A stretch of DNA of 64,000 nt from NCBI RefSeq assembly GCF_030294945.1, contig NZ_AP018448.1, forward strand, positions 2,728,001-2,792,000. Reading direction: 5' to 3'. The DNA is from Streptomyces graminofaciens. GTDB taxonomy: Bacteria > Actinomycetota > Actinomycetes > Streptomycetales > Streptomycetaceae. The stretch's first letter is position 1, and every line of letters begins with the position of its first letter. The notes under the pieces were generated by a model. That model made no database searches. It was not told where the DNA came from and saw nothing but the letters and a program-made list of their open reading frames with translations. The position numbers were made by a program, and so were the translations under genes. Shown here piece after piece: positions 10,282 through 18,110 of this stretch.

Positions 10282-11721
10282 ATGAGCACAACAGCCCAGA
10301 TCGGCGTCACGGGACTCGCGGTCATGGGGAGCAATCTCGCCCGTAACTTCGCGCGCAACGGCTATACGGTCGCCGTGCACAACCGCTCCGCGGCGAAGAC
10401 CCACGCGCTGATGGAGGAGCACGGGCACGAGGGCGACTTCATCGCGGCGGAGACCGCCAAGGAGTTCGTGCAGGCGCTGGAGCGGCCCCGGCGCCTCGTC
10501 GTCATGGTGAAGGCGGGCGGCCCGACGGACGCGGTGATCGAGGAGTTCGCGCCGCTCCTGGAGCCCGGTGACATGATCATCGACGGTGGCAACGCGCACT
10601 TCGCGGACACCCGCCGCCGGGAGGCCGCGCTGCGCGAGCAGGGCATCCACTTCGTCGGCGCGGGCATCTCCGGCGGCGAGGAGGGCGCGCTCAACGGGCC
10701 CAGCATCATGCCGGGCGGCCCGGCCGAGTCGTACGAGTCCCTCGGCCCGATGCTGGAGAAGATCTCCGCGAAGGCGGCCGACGGGGCGCCCTGTGTCACG
10801 CATGTCGGTCCTGACGGCGCCGGGCACTTCGTGAAGATGGTCCACAACGGCATCGAGTACGCCGACATGCAGCTGATCGGCGAGGCGTACCAGCTGCTGC
10901 GCGATGTCGCCGGGTACTCCCCCGCGCAGATCGCGGAGATCTTCCGCACCTGGAACACCGGCCGGCTGGACTCGTACCTGATCGAGATCACCGCCGAGGT
11001 GCTGGCGCACGTGGACGCGGCGACCGGCAAGCCGTTCGTGGATGTCGTGGTGGACCAGGCCGAGCAGAAGGGCACCGGCCGCTGGACCGTCCAGATCGCG
11101 CTGGACCTGGGCGTTCCGGTGTCCGGCATCGCCGAGGCCGTGTTCGCGCGCTCGCTCTCCGGCCACGCGTCGCTGCGGGACGCTTCCCGCTCGCTGGCCG
11201 GGCCGAAGGCGACGCCGCTGAGCGCGGCCGAGGCCGGGGCCTTCGCGGACCGGGTCGAGCAGGCGCTGTACGCCTCCAAGATCGTGTCGTACGTCCAGGG
11301 CTTCCACGAGATCGACGCGGCCCGCGACGAGTACGACTGGGACATCGACCTCGGCAAGGTCGCCTCGATCTGGCGGGGCGGCTGCATCATCCGCGCGGCC
11401 TTCCTGGACCGGATCCGCGCCGCGTACGACGCCCGGCCCGACCTGCCGAGCCTGCTCTCCGACGAGGGGTTCGCCCAGGAGATCGCGGCGGCGCAGGACG
11501 ACTGGCGCGAGGTGCTTGTCGCGGCCACGCGCCAGGGTGTCCCCACGCCCGGGTTCGCGGCGGCGCTGGCGTACTACGACGCGTTGCGGGCCGAGCGGTT
11601 GCCTGCGGCGCTTACGCAGGGACAGCGGGACTTCTTCGGGGCGCACACGTATCGCAGGGTCGACCGGGACGGGTCGTTCCACACGTTGTGGGGTGGCGAC
11701 CGCTCGGAGATCGAGAGCTAG
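10282..11721 (+). CDS. gnd: 6-phosphogluconate dehydrogenase (decarboxylating), NADP-dependent
   Basis: Third step of the oxidative pentose phosphate pathway: 6-phosphogluconate plus NADP gives ribulose 5-phosphate, CO2 and NADPH. The 479-residue length is that of the long homodimeric form. The N-terminal Rossmann motif reads GLAVMGSNLARNFA. IDGGNAHFADTRRRE and GAGISGGEEGALNGPSIMPGG form the substrate region, and DQAEQKGTGRWT matches the family signature with its catalytic Lys region. The ATG at 10282 has TAGGAG nine bases upstream. The frame is open to 10027, but the upstream part is low-complexity and unlike the family. A REP-like half palindrome and a terminator follow. Confidence 0.96.
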   Translation: MSTTAQIGVTGLAVMGSNLARNFARNGYTVAVHNRSAAKTHALMEEHGHEGDFIAAETAKEFVQALERPRRLVVMVKAGGPTDAVIEEFAPLLEPGDMIIDGGNAHFADTRRREAALREQGIHFVGAGISGGEEGALNGPSIMPGGPAESYESLGPMLEKISAKAADGAPCVTHVGPDGAGHFVKMVHNGIEYADMQLIGEAYQLLRDVAGYSPAQIAEIFRTWNTGRLDSYLIEITAEVLAHVDAATGKPFVDVVVDQAEQKGTGRWTVQIALDLGVPVSGIAEAVFARSLSGHASLRDASRSLAGPKATPLSAAEAGAFADRVEQALYASKIVSYVQGFHEIDAARDEYDWDIDLGKVASIWRGGCIIRAAFLDRIRAAYDARPDLPSLLSDEGFAQEIAAAQDDWREVLVAATRQGVPTPGFAAALAYYDALRAERLPAALTQGQRDFFGAHTYRRVDRDGSFHTLWGGDRSEIES

Positions 11722-11753
11722 GCGGTCTTTGAGCGAGAGCTAGGCGGTCTTTG
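11712..11753. repeat. 20-bp direct repeat spanning the gnd stop codon
   Basis: CGAGAGCTAGGCGGTCTTTG occurs at 11712-11731 and again at 11734-11753. The first copy includes the gnd stop codon (TAG at 11719-11721), so the second copy repeats the last codons. It looks like a local slippage duplication at the gene end. Confidence 0.8.
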
Positions 11754-11830
11754 GGGGGACTGCGGGTGCGTTGGCGGCTGCGGGTGCGTCGTGGCTTCTC
11801 GCGCAGTGCCCCGCGCCCCTGAAAGACCTG

Positions 11831-11863
11831 GCGGCCGGCGTGGAGAGAGTCCACGCCGGCCGC
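11831..11863. terminator. Bidirectional terminator between gnd and proline-rich gene
   Basis: A 14-bp perfect stem (GCGGCCGGCGTGGA at 11831-11844 with its complement at 11850-11863) has loop GAGAG. It lies between converging transcripts. Confidence 0.8.
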
Positions 11864-11880
11864 CGTTGGTGTGTTCGGGG

Positions 11881-12081
11881 TTACTCCAGTGGTCTTGGCT
11901 GGGGTTCTCCCGGGATGGGTTCCGGGCCCGGGGGCTTCGGGATCGGGGACGGGGGTGGTGGAGGGGTGGGGGACGGGGTCGGGTCGGGGAACGGCTCGGG
12001 GGACGGGTAGGGGTCCGGGCGGTCGGGGCCCGGGCCGGGGGTGGGGCCCGGTTTCACGGGGTCCGGGTCTGGGTGGGTCAT
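11881..12081 (-). CDS. Proline-rich mini-protein
   Basis: A 66-residue protein made almost wholly of Pro, Asp, Glu, Gly and Ser in PxP/PDP-type repeats, with no Cys and no membrane segment. The start ATG at 12081 has a textbook GGAGGA six bases upstream, which is the main reason to accept it as real. It is likely an extended, disordered acidic peptide of polyproline-II type. No signal peptide is visible. Its role is unknown. The convergent terminator at 11831 would end its transcript. Confidence 0.6.
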   Translation of the reverse strand: MTHPDPDPVKPGPTPGPGPDRPDPYPSPEPFPDPTPSPTPPPPPSPIPKPPGPEPIPGEPQPRPLE

Positions 12082-12209
12082 GGGGTCCTCCAGCCAGTCG
12101 GTACGTCACGTCGGCCATGGACTTGTCCCACGGGTACCCGGCACTCGCACGCGCACTCACCCGGGCGGCGGCCGCACCGGCCCTCTCCGACAGAGCGGAG
12201 CAAGGGCCC

Positions 12210-12554
12210 TCAGAAGCCCTCGGGGTGGGCCCTGAGCCAGTCCTTCGCGGCCCTCAGCAGTTCCGGGGCGGCGGCCGGGGCCTCCTCGGGGTGGCGTTCG
12301 GCCCACTTCACGACGTAGGGGCAGAGCGGGGCGACCACGATGCCCTCGCGCTCGGCGATGGCGTACAGCTCCCGGGCGAGCGAGCCCGCGACGCCCTTCC
12401 CCTCGTGCGCGGGCTCGACGATGGTGTGCACGGGGACCAGGGCTCGCGCGGGCGATTCGAGGACGAAGTACGCGATGTGGCCGGCCAGTTCCTCACCGGC
12501 CAGGGCCTCCAGGCGGCCCGCCGCCCGGTCGTCGCGGATCTCGGTGTCGCTCAT
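12210..12554 (-). CDS. GNAT-type N-acetyltransferase, small YjdJ-like
   Basis: A 114-residue protein of the small GNAT subgroup. The acetyl-CoA-binding stretch is seen as VHTIVEPAHEGKGVAGSLARELYAIA (about residues 42-66), where EGKGVAG corresponds to the usual Q/RxxGxG/A loop. LCPYVVKWAERHPE is the typical C-terminal signature of this subgroup. It is about as short as a functional GNAT domain gets. The substrate is unknown. The ATG at 12554 is downstream of panD on the same strand with a 39-base gap, so the two may be co-transcribed. Confidence 0.85.
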   Translation of the reverse strand: MSDTEIRDDRAAGRLEALAGEELAGHIAYFVLESPARALVPVHTIVEPAHEGKGVAGSLARELYAIAEREGIVVAPLCPYVVKWAERHPEEAPAAAPELLRAAKDWLRAHPEGF

Positions 12555-12593
12555 GGGCAGCTCCTGGTCGGTTCGGAACAGCGGGTCCGGGGG

Positions 12594-13013
12594 TCAGGCC
12601 GGTATCGCCTGCGGGCTGCGCCGCTGGTCCGAGCCCGGCACCGGTTCGGACGGGTCGGCGCCCAGGGCCGTGATCCGGTTGTCCCCGTCCACATGCACCA
12701 CCCGGGGCTTGAGGGCCCGCGCCTCGGCGTCGGTCACCTGAGCGTAACTGATGATGATCACCAGATCGCCGGGGTGGACGAGATGGGCGGCGGCGCCGTT
12801 GATACCGATGACCCCCGAGCCGCGCTCGCCCTCGATGACGTAGGTCTCCAGGCGGGAGCCGTTGGTGATGTCGACGATGTGGACGAGTTCGCCGGGCAGC
12901 AGATCGGCGGCGTCGAGGAGGTCCGCGTCGATGGTCACCGATCCCACGTAGTGCAGGTCGGCCTGGGTGACGGTGACTCTGTGGATCTTGGACTTGAACA
13001 TGGTACGCAACAT
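12594..13013 (-). CDS. panD: Aspartate 1-decarboxylase precursor
   Basis: It makes beta-alanine from aspartate for pantothenate and hence CoA and phosphopantetheine, a cofactor needed by the carrier domains of the NRPS cluster in this window. The 139-residue proenzyme cleaves itself between Gly24 and Ser25 (HYVGSVTID), turning Ser25 into the pyruvoyl group. The conserved Lys9, NGSRLETY and GDLVIIISY segments are present. The ATG at 13013 ([13 protein letters not shown]) is chosen over an upstream ATG at 13076, because GGGAG precedes it and homology starts here. The C-terminal ~20 residues form a variable tail. Confidence 0.95.
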   Translation of the reverse strand: MLRTMFKSKIHRVTVTQADLHYVGSVTIDADLLDAADLLPGELVHIVDITNGSRLETYVIEGERGSGVIGINGAAAHLVHPGDLVIIISYAQVTDAEARALKPRVVHVDGDNRITALGADPSEPVPGSDQRRSPQAIPA

Positions 13014-13260
13014 CGGGACACTCCCACAAATAGGCTCCCTGCCTGCGTTTTTGCAGGTCAAGGGCTGTTTCCACACTCTGCAACGAGTCGCACGTTCGGG
13101 CAGCTTTCGCTGGGTTTTTCAGGACTCATGCTGACCGAACGCTGACTTTTCTGACGGTACTTCAGGCGCTGGGAGGGGCGCTCAGGGGCGCCCTAACGTC
13201 CCGGGGGCGTCCCTCACGAACGGCCACGATCAGCGTACGCAACGACCCCCGAAGACCTTC

Positions 13261-13644
13261 GTGACGATCGCCACAGCAGGGCTCGACCAGCCGAACATCA
13301 GGTCGAACAAGGCGCCACCCAACCCACGAGAAACAAATGTCGAGCCGAAGTCCCGATTGCACTTCCGGCCGATGTCAAGGAGCAAGCCGACCTTGAAGCC
13401 ACACAACGCTGCCGACGAAGTCTCCCTTCGATCCATTCCGCCGGCCGATCGCCGCCGAGTGGAGCCTGTTCTCATCGACACGTCCGAGGTTGCAAGGTTG
13501 CTCAGCATGTCCACCAGCTGGGTCTACAGAGGAGCTTCGAAGCTTGGGCTGAAGGGTTACAAGCTGGGTCGTGGCAGGAATGCCAAGGTTCTCTACAAGA
13601 AGACCGACGTCCTCAAGTGGTTGGAGCAGCAGAGGATCCACTAG
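13261..13644 (+). CDS. Excisionase-like helix-turn-helix protein
   Basis: A protein of up to 127 residues whose last 60 form a winged-helix domain of the excisionase/MerR-like HTH_17 type: IDTSEVARLLSMSTSWVYRGASKLGL for the helix-turn-helix, then GRNAKVLYKKTDVLKWLEQ for the wing. Such proteins direct integrase-mediated excision or act as repressors of mobile elements. The start is unclear: GTG at 13261 gives a long basic N-terminus, and an in-frame ATG at 13372 gives 90 residues. Its stop codon TAG is formed by the T at 13642 plus the first two bases of the IS inverted repeat, so the IS insertion may have cut the C-terminus. No integrase gene remains nearby. Confidence 0.6.
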   Translation: MTIATAGLDQPNIRSNKAPPNPRETNVEPKSRLHFRPMSRSKPTLKPHNAADEVSLRSIPPADRRRVEPVLIDTSEVARLLSMSTSWVYRGASKLGLKGYKLGRGRNAKVLYKKTDVLKWLEQQRIH

Positions 13645-14210
13645 GACTTGTCCGGTCGATCATGTGACCACTCCGTGTCCGGGTCGTTGATGTGGACATG
13701 GGGCGGGGTGATCTGAGTGATGCCGAGTGGGAACGGCTGCGGCCGTTCCTGCCGGTCAGCAACAGGCGTTGTGGCAGGTGGCGGGACCACCGGTAGGTGA
13801 TCGACGGCATTTTGCACCGGGTGCGGACCGGCGTGCAGTGGCGTGACCTGCCCGAACGGTTCGGTCCGTGGAAGACCGTCTACGAACGCCACCGACTGTG
13901 GTCGGGCGACGGGACGTGGGAGCGTCTGCTCCGGCAAGTCCAGGCCGCCGCCGATGCGGCGGGTGAAATCGACTGGGACATCTCGGTCGACTCCACCATC
14001 GTGCGGGAGGTGAGGGCCTGGGCCGCTCGCGCGGCGGGTTCACCACCAAACTCCATCTGAGCGCCGACGGCCGCTGCCGCCCGCTGTCCCTGATCGTCAC
14101 ACCAGGCCAGCAGGCGGACTGCACCCAGTTCAAGCCTGTCCTGGAGTCGGCACCGCAACCGCCGCATCCCTCACCATCTGGCTCCGAACATGATCGACCG
14201 GACAAGTCCT
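13643..14210 (+). mobile_element. Internally deleted IS element (IS5-type), with intact 23-bp inverted repeats
   Basis: Perfect inverted repeats AGGACTTGTCCGGTCGATCATGT (13643-13665) and its complement (14188-14210) bound a 568-bp element. The internal reading frame resembles an IS5-group DDE transposase but is broken (see the pseudogene entry). Active members of this group are usually 800-900 bp, so about a third is missing. The element could still be mobilised in trans by a related transposase because both ends are intact. I could not define a target-site duplication. Confidence 0.85.
13698..14172 (+). pseudogene. IS5-type transposase, broken
   Basis: From the ATG at 13698 the frame reads GRGDLSDAEWERLRPFLP, typical of IS5-group transposases, then meets an in-frame TAG at 13794-13796 after GRWRDHR. 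The frame continues as GILHRVRTGVQWRDLPERF and ends with DWDISVDSTIVR, which holds the first catalytic Asp. A deletion and frame change follow, and the next recognisable part is GGFTTKLHLSADGRCRPL. The middle with the second Asp and the C-terminus with the Glu are absent. Nonfunctional. Confidence 0.85.
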
Positions 14211-14417
14211 GGGCGGGACCACTCGACAACTGACGCCCCCTGACGACAGGAAGTGTTCGCACCGACACACCACACGCTCACCGGTCTCGATGGCCAGGTG
14301 GTCGGCGACGGCACAGGCCAGAGTCTCGTGGTAGAGGTCCCATCCCAATACCCGACTGAGGTGCGCGGCCAACGACTCCTGATCGATCGGGTCCGGGCCG
14401 GTCGCCCCGTCGCGCAC
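14211..14417 (-). pseudogene. Possible gene remnant cut by the IS element
   Basis: A minus-strand frame from a GTG at 14417 (RDGATGPDPIDQESLAAHL) has codon use like a real gene (high third-position GC) and runs straight into the IS at 14210. It contains DHLAIETGERVVCRCEHFL, a short Cys-containing segment. I do not recognise the family. The continuation on the other side of the IS could not be found, so this is probably a 5' fragment. It may instead be a chance ORF. Confidence 0.3.
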
Positions 14418-14468
14418 GTTGCGGGCGTGTCCGGTATGGGAGGTTGTGGCACCGGGTAGTGCGGAACC

Positions 14469-15431
14469 ATGCCCGACATCCCCCTGGCCGGAGTGGCGCT
14501 GCGAAGGCTACTGACGGTCGTCGACCAGACAGCGGAATTGGCGACAGAGCTGGCGTCCGCCCTTCGTAGCCGACCGAATGACGCCCCGACCCGCACCGCG
14601 CCGACACCGCTCGGCGTCGATGCACTGGCGTTCGAGCCTGCGGAGTTCGAGGCCGTGGCCCGCCATCTGGAACCGCTGGACCGGCTGATCGCGTCCGTCC
14701 CGCCGAGTGCCGACGGGATGCGGTGGCGCTACCTGGACGAAGCCGTCCTGTTCCGCTGCGAGAGGCAAGTGCCGACGCCGTTCGACGAGTTCACCACACG
14801 CCTCGACATCAGCAAGGTCATCGGTCTGACCAGCGGCCATCTGGCGGGCTGCACGGATGTCCAGGCCCGCGATGAGGCCGGAAGGCCGATTCGGCAGCTC
14901 GAGCGGAGCATCAACCGGGCCCAGCCTGCCTACCTCGCGCTGTGCGGCGCCGACGTACTGGACGTCTGCAAGCTGGAGACCATCGACTACGGCCCGGACG
15001 AGCAACTGCTGCGCTGGCGGCAGGTCCACAGCGAGAACGCCTCCGTGCTTCAGGACGACGGCTCGGTGTCCTTCGCCCGGACCGCGGGCGGCACCAGAGT
15101 AACCATCTGCGCCTATCAGCAGTTCGCCCTCCCACCGTTGTGGCGGGCGATCGCCCCCACGCTGTGGCCCGCGGTCCGGCGCGCTCTGGTGGAGGACGCC
15201 TACCGCAGGTCCTTCCACACCACCCTGAATACCATCGCGGCACACGGGCAGGGCAGCACGGGTCCGGTCGCGGAGACGGCCGGCGCCGACTTCTCGCTCC
15301 GGGACGCCGTCGCCCGCGTGGCCGAGCCGTTGAACCCGTTGGCCGGGTTGGCCCCGTGGAGGCCGACACGGCCCGAGTACACCGACAGTTCCGGCTTCCG
15401 TCACTTCAGGCCCGAGAGGCAGCCCCGTTGA
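14469..15431 (+). CDS. Hypothetical protein, SRPBCC-like ligand-binding domain
   Basis: A 320-residue protein without signal peptide or membrane helices. The central part (about residues 75-275) has the alternating strand pattern and long C-terminal helix of an SRPBCC/START-like hydrophobic-ligand cavity: strands around ETIDYGPDEQLLRWRQVH and GGTRVTICAYQQFALPP, then the helix WPAVRRALVEDAYRRSFHTTL. The N-terminal 70 residues may form an extra helical region. The fold call is inferred from pattern, not from a catalytic motif. The stop overlaps the start of the next gene by two bases (TTGA), so the two products are translationally coupled and very likely act together. Confidence 0.65.
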   Translation: MPDIPLAGVALRRLLTVVDQTAELATELASALRSRPNDAPTRTAPTPLGVDALAFEPAEFEAVARHLEPLDRLIASVPPSADGMRWRYLDEAVLFRCERQVPTPFDEFTTRLDISKVIGLTSGHLAGCTDVQARDEAGRPIRQLERSINRAQPAYLALCGADVLDVCKLETIDYGPDEQLLRWRQVHSENASVLQDDGSVSFARTAGGTRVTICAYQQFALPPLWRAIAPTLWPAVRRALVEDAYRRSFHTTLNTIAAHGQGSTGPVAETAGADFSLRDAVARVAEPLNPLAGLAPWRPTRPEYTDSSGFRHFRPERQPR

Positions 15432-16666
15432 CCCCGCTCACCACCCTGCCGCACGAGTACCCGTACGCCTTCCACATCGCCCTCGACGGCAACGGCCTCA
15501 ACGGCCTGGAAGGCCGGGCAGGCGTCTGCGTCTTCCGCTACGACCCCGCCACCGGCCGGTACGCGTACAAGATCGAGTACTACGACGGCATCGCCGGCGG
15601 TCATGCCGTCAGCGTCAGCCCGGACCGCTCGCTCGGGTTCCTCGGCAACACCGGCCAACACCTGCTCTTCTACGACACCACGGCCCTCGCCGAGACCGAC
15701 CGCCTGTCCACCCTGCGGATCGAGCCCACCGACTCGTCCATCAAAGGCACCACGCACATCGCCTGGCTGGGAAACCAGGAGATCGTCGGTGCGATCGGCG
15801 AGCACCTGTGGCGGTTCGACATCGACCAGCTCGGCCGTCCCGAGCGCCTGGGCCCGCACGGCCTGAAGCTGCCCCACGCCATGAAGACCACGGCCTCCGG
15901 CCGATACCTCGTCTACGGCGGCATGGACCACCCCGGTAGAGGCGAGGCCCGCGAGGTCGGCATCTTCGACCTGCGCACGGGCACAGCCCGCCGCGTCGAC
16001 TTACCGGCCACCTGCTGGCATGTGGCCGTTCATCCCCGCGAAGACCGCTTCTACGCCCTCTCCTTCCGTGTCCTCCCCCAGGAAGGACACGACTGGCACG
16101 AGTGGGCCATGGCCTACCTCAAGGAGTACGTCTTCGAGATCGACGCCGAACACGGACAGGTCCTGCGCCACTGGACGGCCCCGCGTGAGACCCCGGCGCA
16201 CATCAACTCGGACGTCTGCGTCTCCGATCGCGAACTGATCTACTGCAACGGCGGCAGCGGCACCATCGTCATGATCGACCTGGACGATTTCTCCACCCAC
16301 CGGATCATCGACGAGCGCCCCGGCCTGCCCGAGCAGCTGCTCGCCGGCCGGCAGGCAATGCACCAGGTGACCGACGCCTTCACCCGCGGCTCGCCGGCCG
16401 CGAGCAGCAGGCACTTCCTCGCAGCGCTGCGGGTCTCGCGCGGAACGCTGCTCGATTCGGTGTACGCCTGTCAGCTCTCCGCCGACCAGAGTCTGCTGTT
16501 CACCGCCAACCGGGGACTCAATACCGTCACCGTCTACGACTATCCGGCCAACACTGTCCGGCAGCGGGTGCGCATGCCGCAACTGCAGCAGTATGTCGAC
16601 GGCCTCCCTTGGAGACACGACCCGCGTCTTGGCTTCCACCACAGCACGCTGATCTCTCCTGCGTGA
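15428..16666 (+). CDS. Beta-propeller protein of unknown function
   Basis: A 412-residue protein starting at a TTG (15428) that overlaps the TGA of the preceding gene, with GAGAGG upstream. It is built of repeated four-strand blades, each with an S/T-P/A-D-x-x-x-x-F/L-like turn: SVSPDRSLGFLGNTGQHLL, VHPREDRFYALSF, LSADQSLLFTANRGLNTVTVYD. This resembles YVTN/lactonase-like propellers, with about six or seven blades. It has no signal peptide, so it is cytoplasmic. An in-frame TTA (16001-16003, in VDLPAT) makes translation dependent on the rare leucine tRNA of bldA. It may hold or process the ligand of the SRPBCC-like partner. I do not recognise the pair. Confidence 0.7.
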   Translation: MTPLTTLPHEYPYAFHIALDGNGLNGLEGRAGVCVFRYDPATGRYAYKIEYYDGIAGGHAVSVSPDRSLGFLGNTGQHLLFYDTTALAETDRLSTLRIEPTDSSIKGTTHIAWLGNQEIVGAIGEHLWRFDIDQLGRPERLGPHGLKLPHAMKTTASGRYLVYGGMDHPGRGEAREVGIFDLRTGTARRVDLPATCWHVAVHPREDRFYALSFRVLPQEGHDWHEWAMAYLKEYVFEIDAEHGQVLRHWTAPRETPAHINSDVCVSDRELIYCNGGSGTIVMIDLDDFSTHRIIDERPGLPEQLLAGRQAMHQVTDAFTRGSPAASSRHFLAALRVSRGTLLDSVYACQLSADQSLLFTANRGLNTVTVYDYPANTVRQRVRMPQLQQYVDGLPWRHDPRLGFHHSTLISPA

Positions 16667-17031
16667 ACGCGCATTCATGTCTGGAAGTGCGTTCCGGTCG
16701 GCCGATGGCAAGCCTGTCCTAGTCGGTAACGGGCGAGGTCGCGCCAGGGGCCTGGCCCGGTGGGTGTGCCGCGGGCGCCCTCGCTCGTGCCGCAGGCCAG
16801 GACGCGGCCAACGGCGGCGTCGTAGACCGGGATGTGAGAGGCGAGCAGGTCTCGTTGGGCATGACTGGGGGCCGCGGTGGCCACGCGCGCCACGCGTCCG
16901 CCCTCGACGATGTCGACCGCGCACAGGGGCGCGAGCGTGGGTGCGCAAGAGTTGGCAGGGAATCTGATGCCGGTCATCGATGCGTGGATGCAGCACCCCA
17001 CACGCTCGCAGGTCGGATCGTTGGTCCGGAC
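16667..17031. other. No supported gene
   Basis: About 365 bases with only overlapping short frames. A minus-strand frame ending RDLARYRLGQACHRPTGTHFQT at 16675 has some coding character and may be a remnant, but nothing identifies it. Confidence 0.4.
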
Positions 17032-17364
17032 ATGATGATCAACACCCATCCCGTGATCGGCTCTCACCCGGATCTCGACAGCGCCAGGCTCACTGGAGCT
17101 CTCTTTGACGACGGCCCCGAGGGCACCGATGTCCACGCGATGTGGCGCAAGGCGGTCTCGACCGACCTGTTCCGTCACCGCAGCAGTGCCGGTACCGAAG
17201 AGAGGAGGCAGCTCCACGAGTGGAGCGCGGTGGTGGAGGGTGCGACGGCGACCGTGGCCGGCATCCACTACAACCTCTTCCTCGGGAGCCTGCTCGACGA
17301 CCGCCTCTCACCGCCGCGCGACCTCAGCGCGTTCAGCGGTCTGGCCCGCACCGGCACGATCACC
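17032..17364 (+). pseudogene. Acyl-CoA dehydrogenase/oxidase N-terminal fragment
   Basis: From the ATG at 17032 about 110 codons resemble the N-terminus of the acyl-CoA dehydrogenase/oxidase family. ALFDDGPEGTDVHAMWRK and VAGIHYNLFLGSLLDDR are followed by the start of the domain at LARTGTIT. Homology then stops and the rest of the ~600-residue protein is absent. Downstream sequence belongs to the converging GNAT gene. It is not a piece of either acyl-CoA dehydrogenase of the lipopeptide cluster, whose N-termini differ. Confidence 0.6.
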
Positions 17365-17472
17365 CCGCCAGGGCAGAGGCGACGGCACACACGGAGCGCG
17401 CGGCGTCCAGCGGCTCCTGCATGCCAGCCACCATGCTGGCGAAACCGGTGCCCTGCCAACCGGCACACCGCG

Positions 17473-17961
17473 TCATTCCGAAGGAATGCGAAACTCGAAT
17501 TCGGGACGGTCCCACGGCACGGCGGGCGGGTTCGCAAACGCGGTCCCGGTCCGCACCGCACCAACGCGGTGGTAGAAGTCCTCGGCGGGAAGATGCGACA
17601 CGACCTTGAGACGGTCGAGCCCGGCGGCACGGGCCTCGGACTGCATGTGCGCCACGAGCAGCCGTCCAATACCCCGTCCTTGCGCTTCGTCGGCAACGAA
17701 CAGCAGGTCGAGCTCCGGTGGCGCGAGGACGAGCGAGTAGAACCCGAGGACCCGGCCTCCATGCTCGTCAGCGCCGACGGCCACAAAGGCGCGGTGGGCC
17801 TCGATGTAATCAGGACCGACCCGGTAGCCCTCGACTGCGGCTGCGTACTTACCCTCGTAGGCACCTGAGCCACGCACGAGCCGCGTGAGCCGTTTGGCAT
17901 CCTTCGCGACTGCCCTCCGTATGGTGATCGACTGGCTGATCGGGGAAGTGCGTGAACTCAT
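17473..17961 (-). CDS. GNAT-family N-acetyltransferase
   Basis: A 162-residue GNAT-fold enzyme. After ITIRRAVAKDAKRLTRLV comes LDLLFVADEAQGRGIGRLLVAHM, where QGRGIG is the acetyl-CoA pyrophosphate loop, and the C-terminal FYHRVGAVRTGTA strand-turn motif. The PPAVPWDRPEFEF ending is found in a subset annotated only as GNAT. The start is placed at the ATG at 17961 (MSSRTSPISQSITI). The frame is open to 18171, but that extension lacks coding character. No clear ribosome binding site is visible. The substrate is unknown. The gene looks intact within an otherwise decayed zone. Confidence 0.8.
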   Translation of the reverse strand: MSSRTSPISQSITIRRAVAKDAKRLTRLVRGSGAYEGKYAAAVEGYRVGPDYIEAHRAFVAVGADEHGGRVLGFYSLVLAPPELDLLFVADEAQGRGIGRLLVAHMQSEARAAGLDRLKVVSHLPAEDFYHRVGAVRTGTAFANPPAVPWDRPEFEFRIPSE

Positions 17962-18070
17962 CGGGAGAGTATTTCGCACCGGAGAGTGCCTTCCTGCGGC
18001 GGGTCGGCTGCTCGGGCAGGCGTTCCTGCACCGCTCCTGGGAACCATTCGTGAGAGCGCAACCGATCTCA

Positions 18071-18110
18071 CGCCGAAGCCGCGCCGGAGCGCTTCGGTGC
18101 GGCTTCGGCG
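18071..18110. terminator. Strong hairpin, terminator-like
   Basis: A 12-bp perfect inverted repeat (CGCCGAAGCCGC at 18071-18082 with GCGGCTTCGGCG at 18099-18110) around a 16-base centre. It lies 110 bases upstream of the GNAT start and may have ended a transcript entering from the right on the minus strand, or be a relic. Confidence 0.5.

Noticed and set aside
13145..13260. tRNA gene or att site beside the excisionase-like gene
   Set aside because: I searched by eye for a cloverleaf and the TTCGA-type arm and found none. Only a short GGGCGC/GCGCCC hairpin is present.
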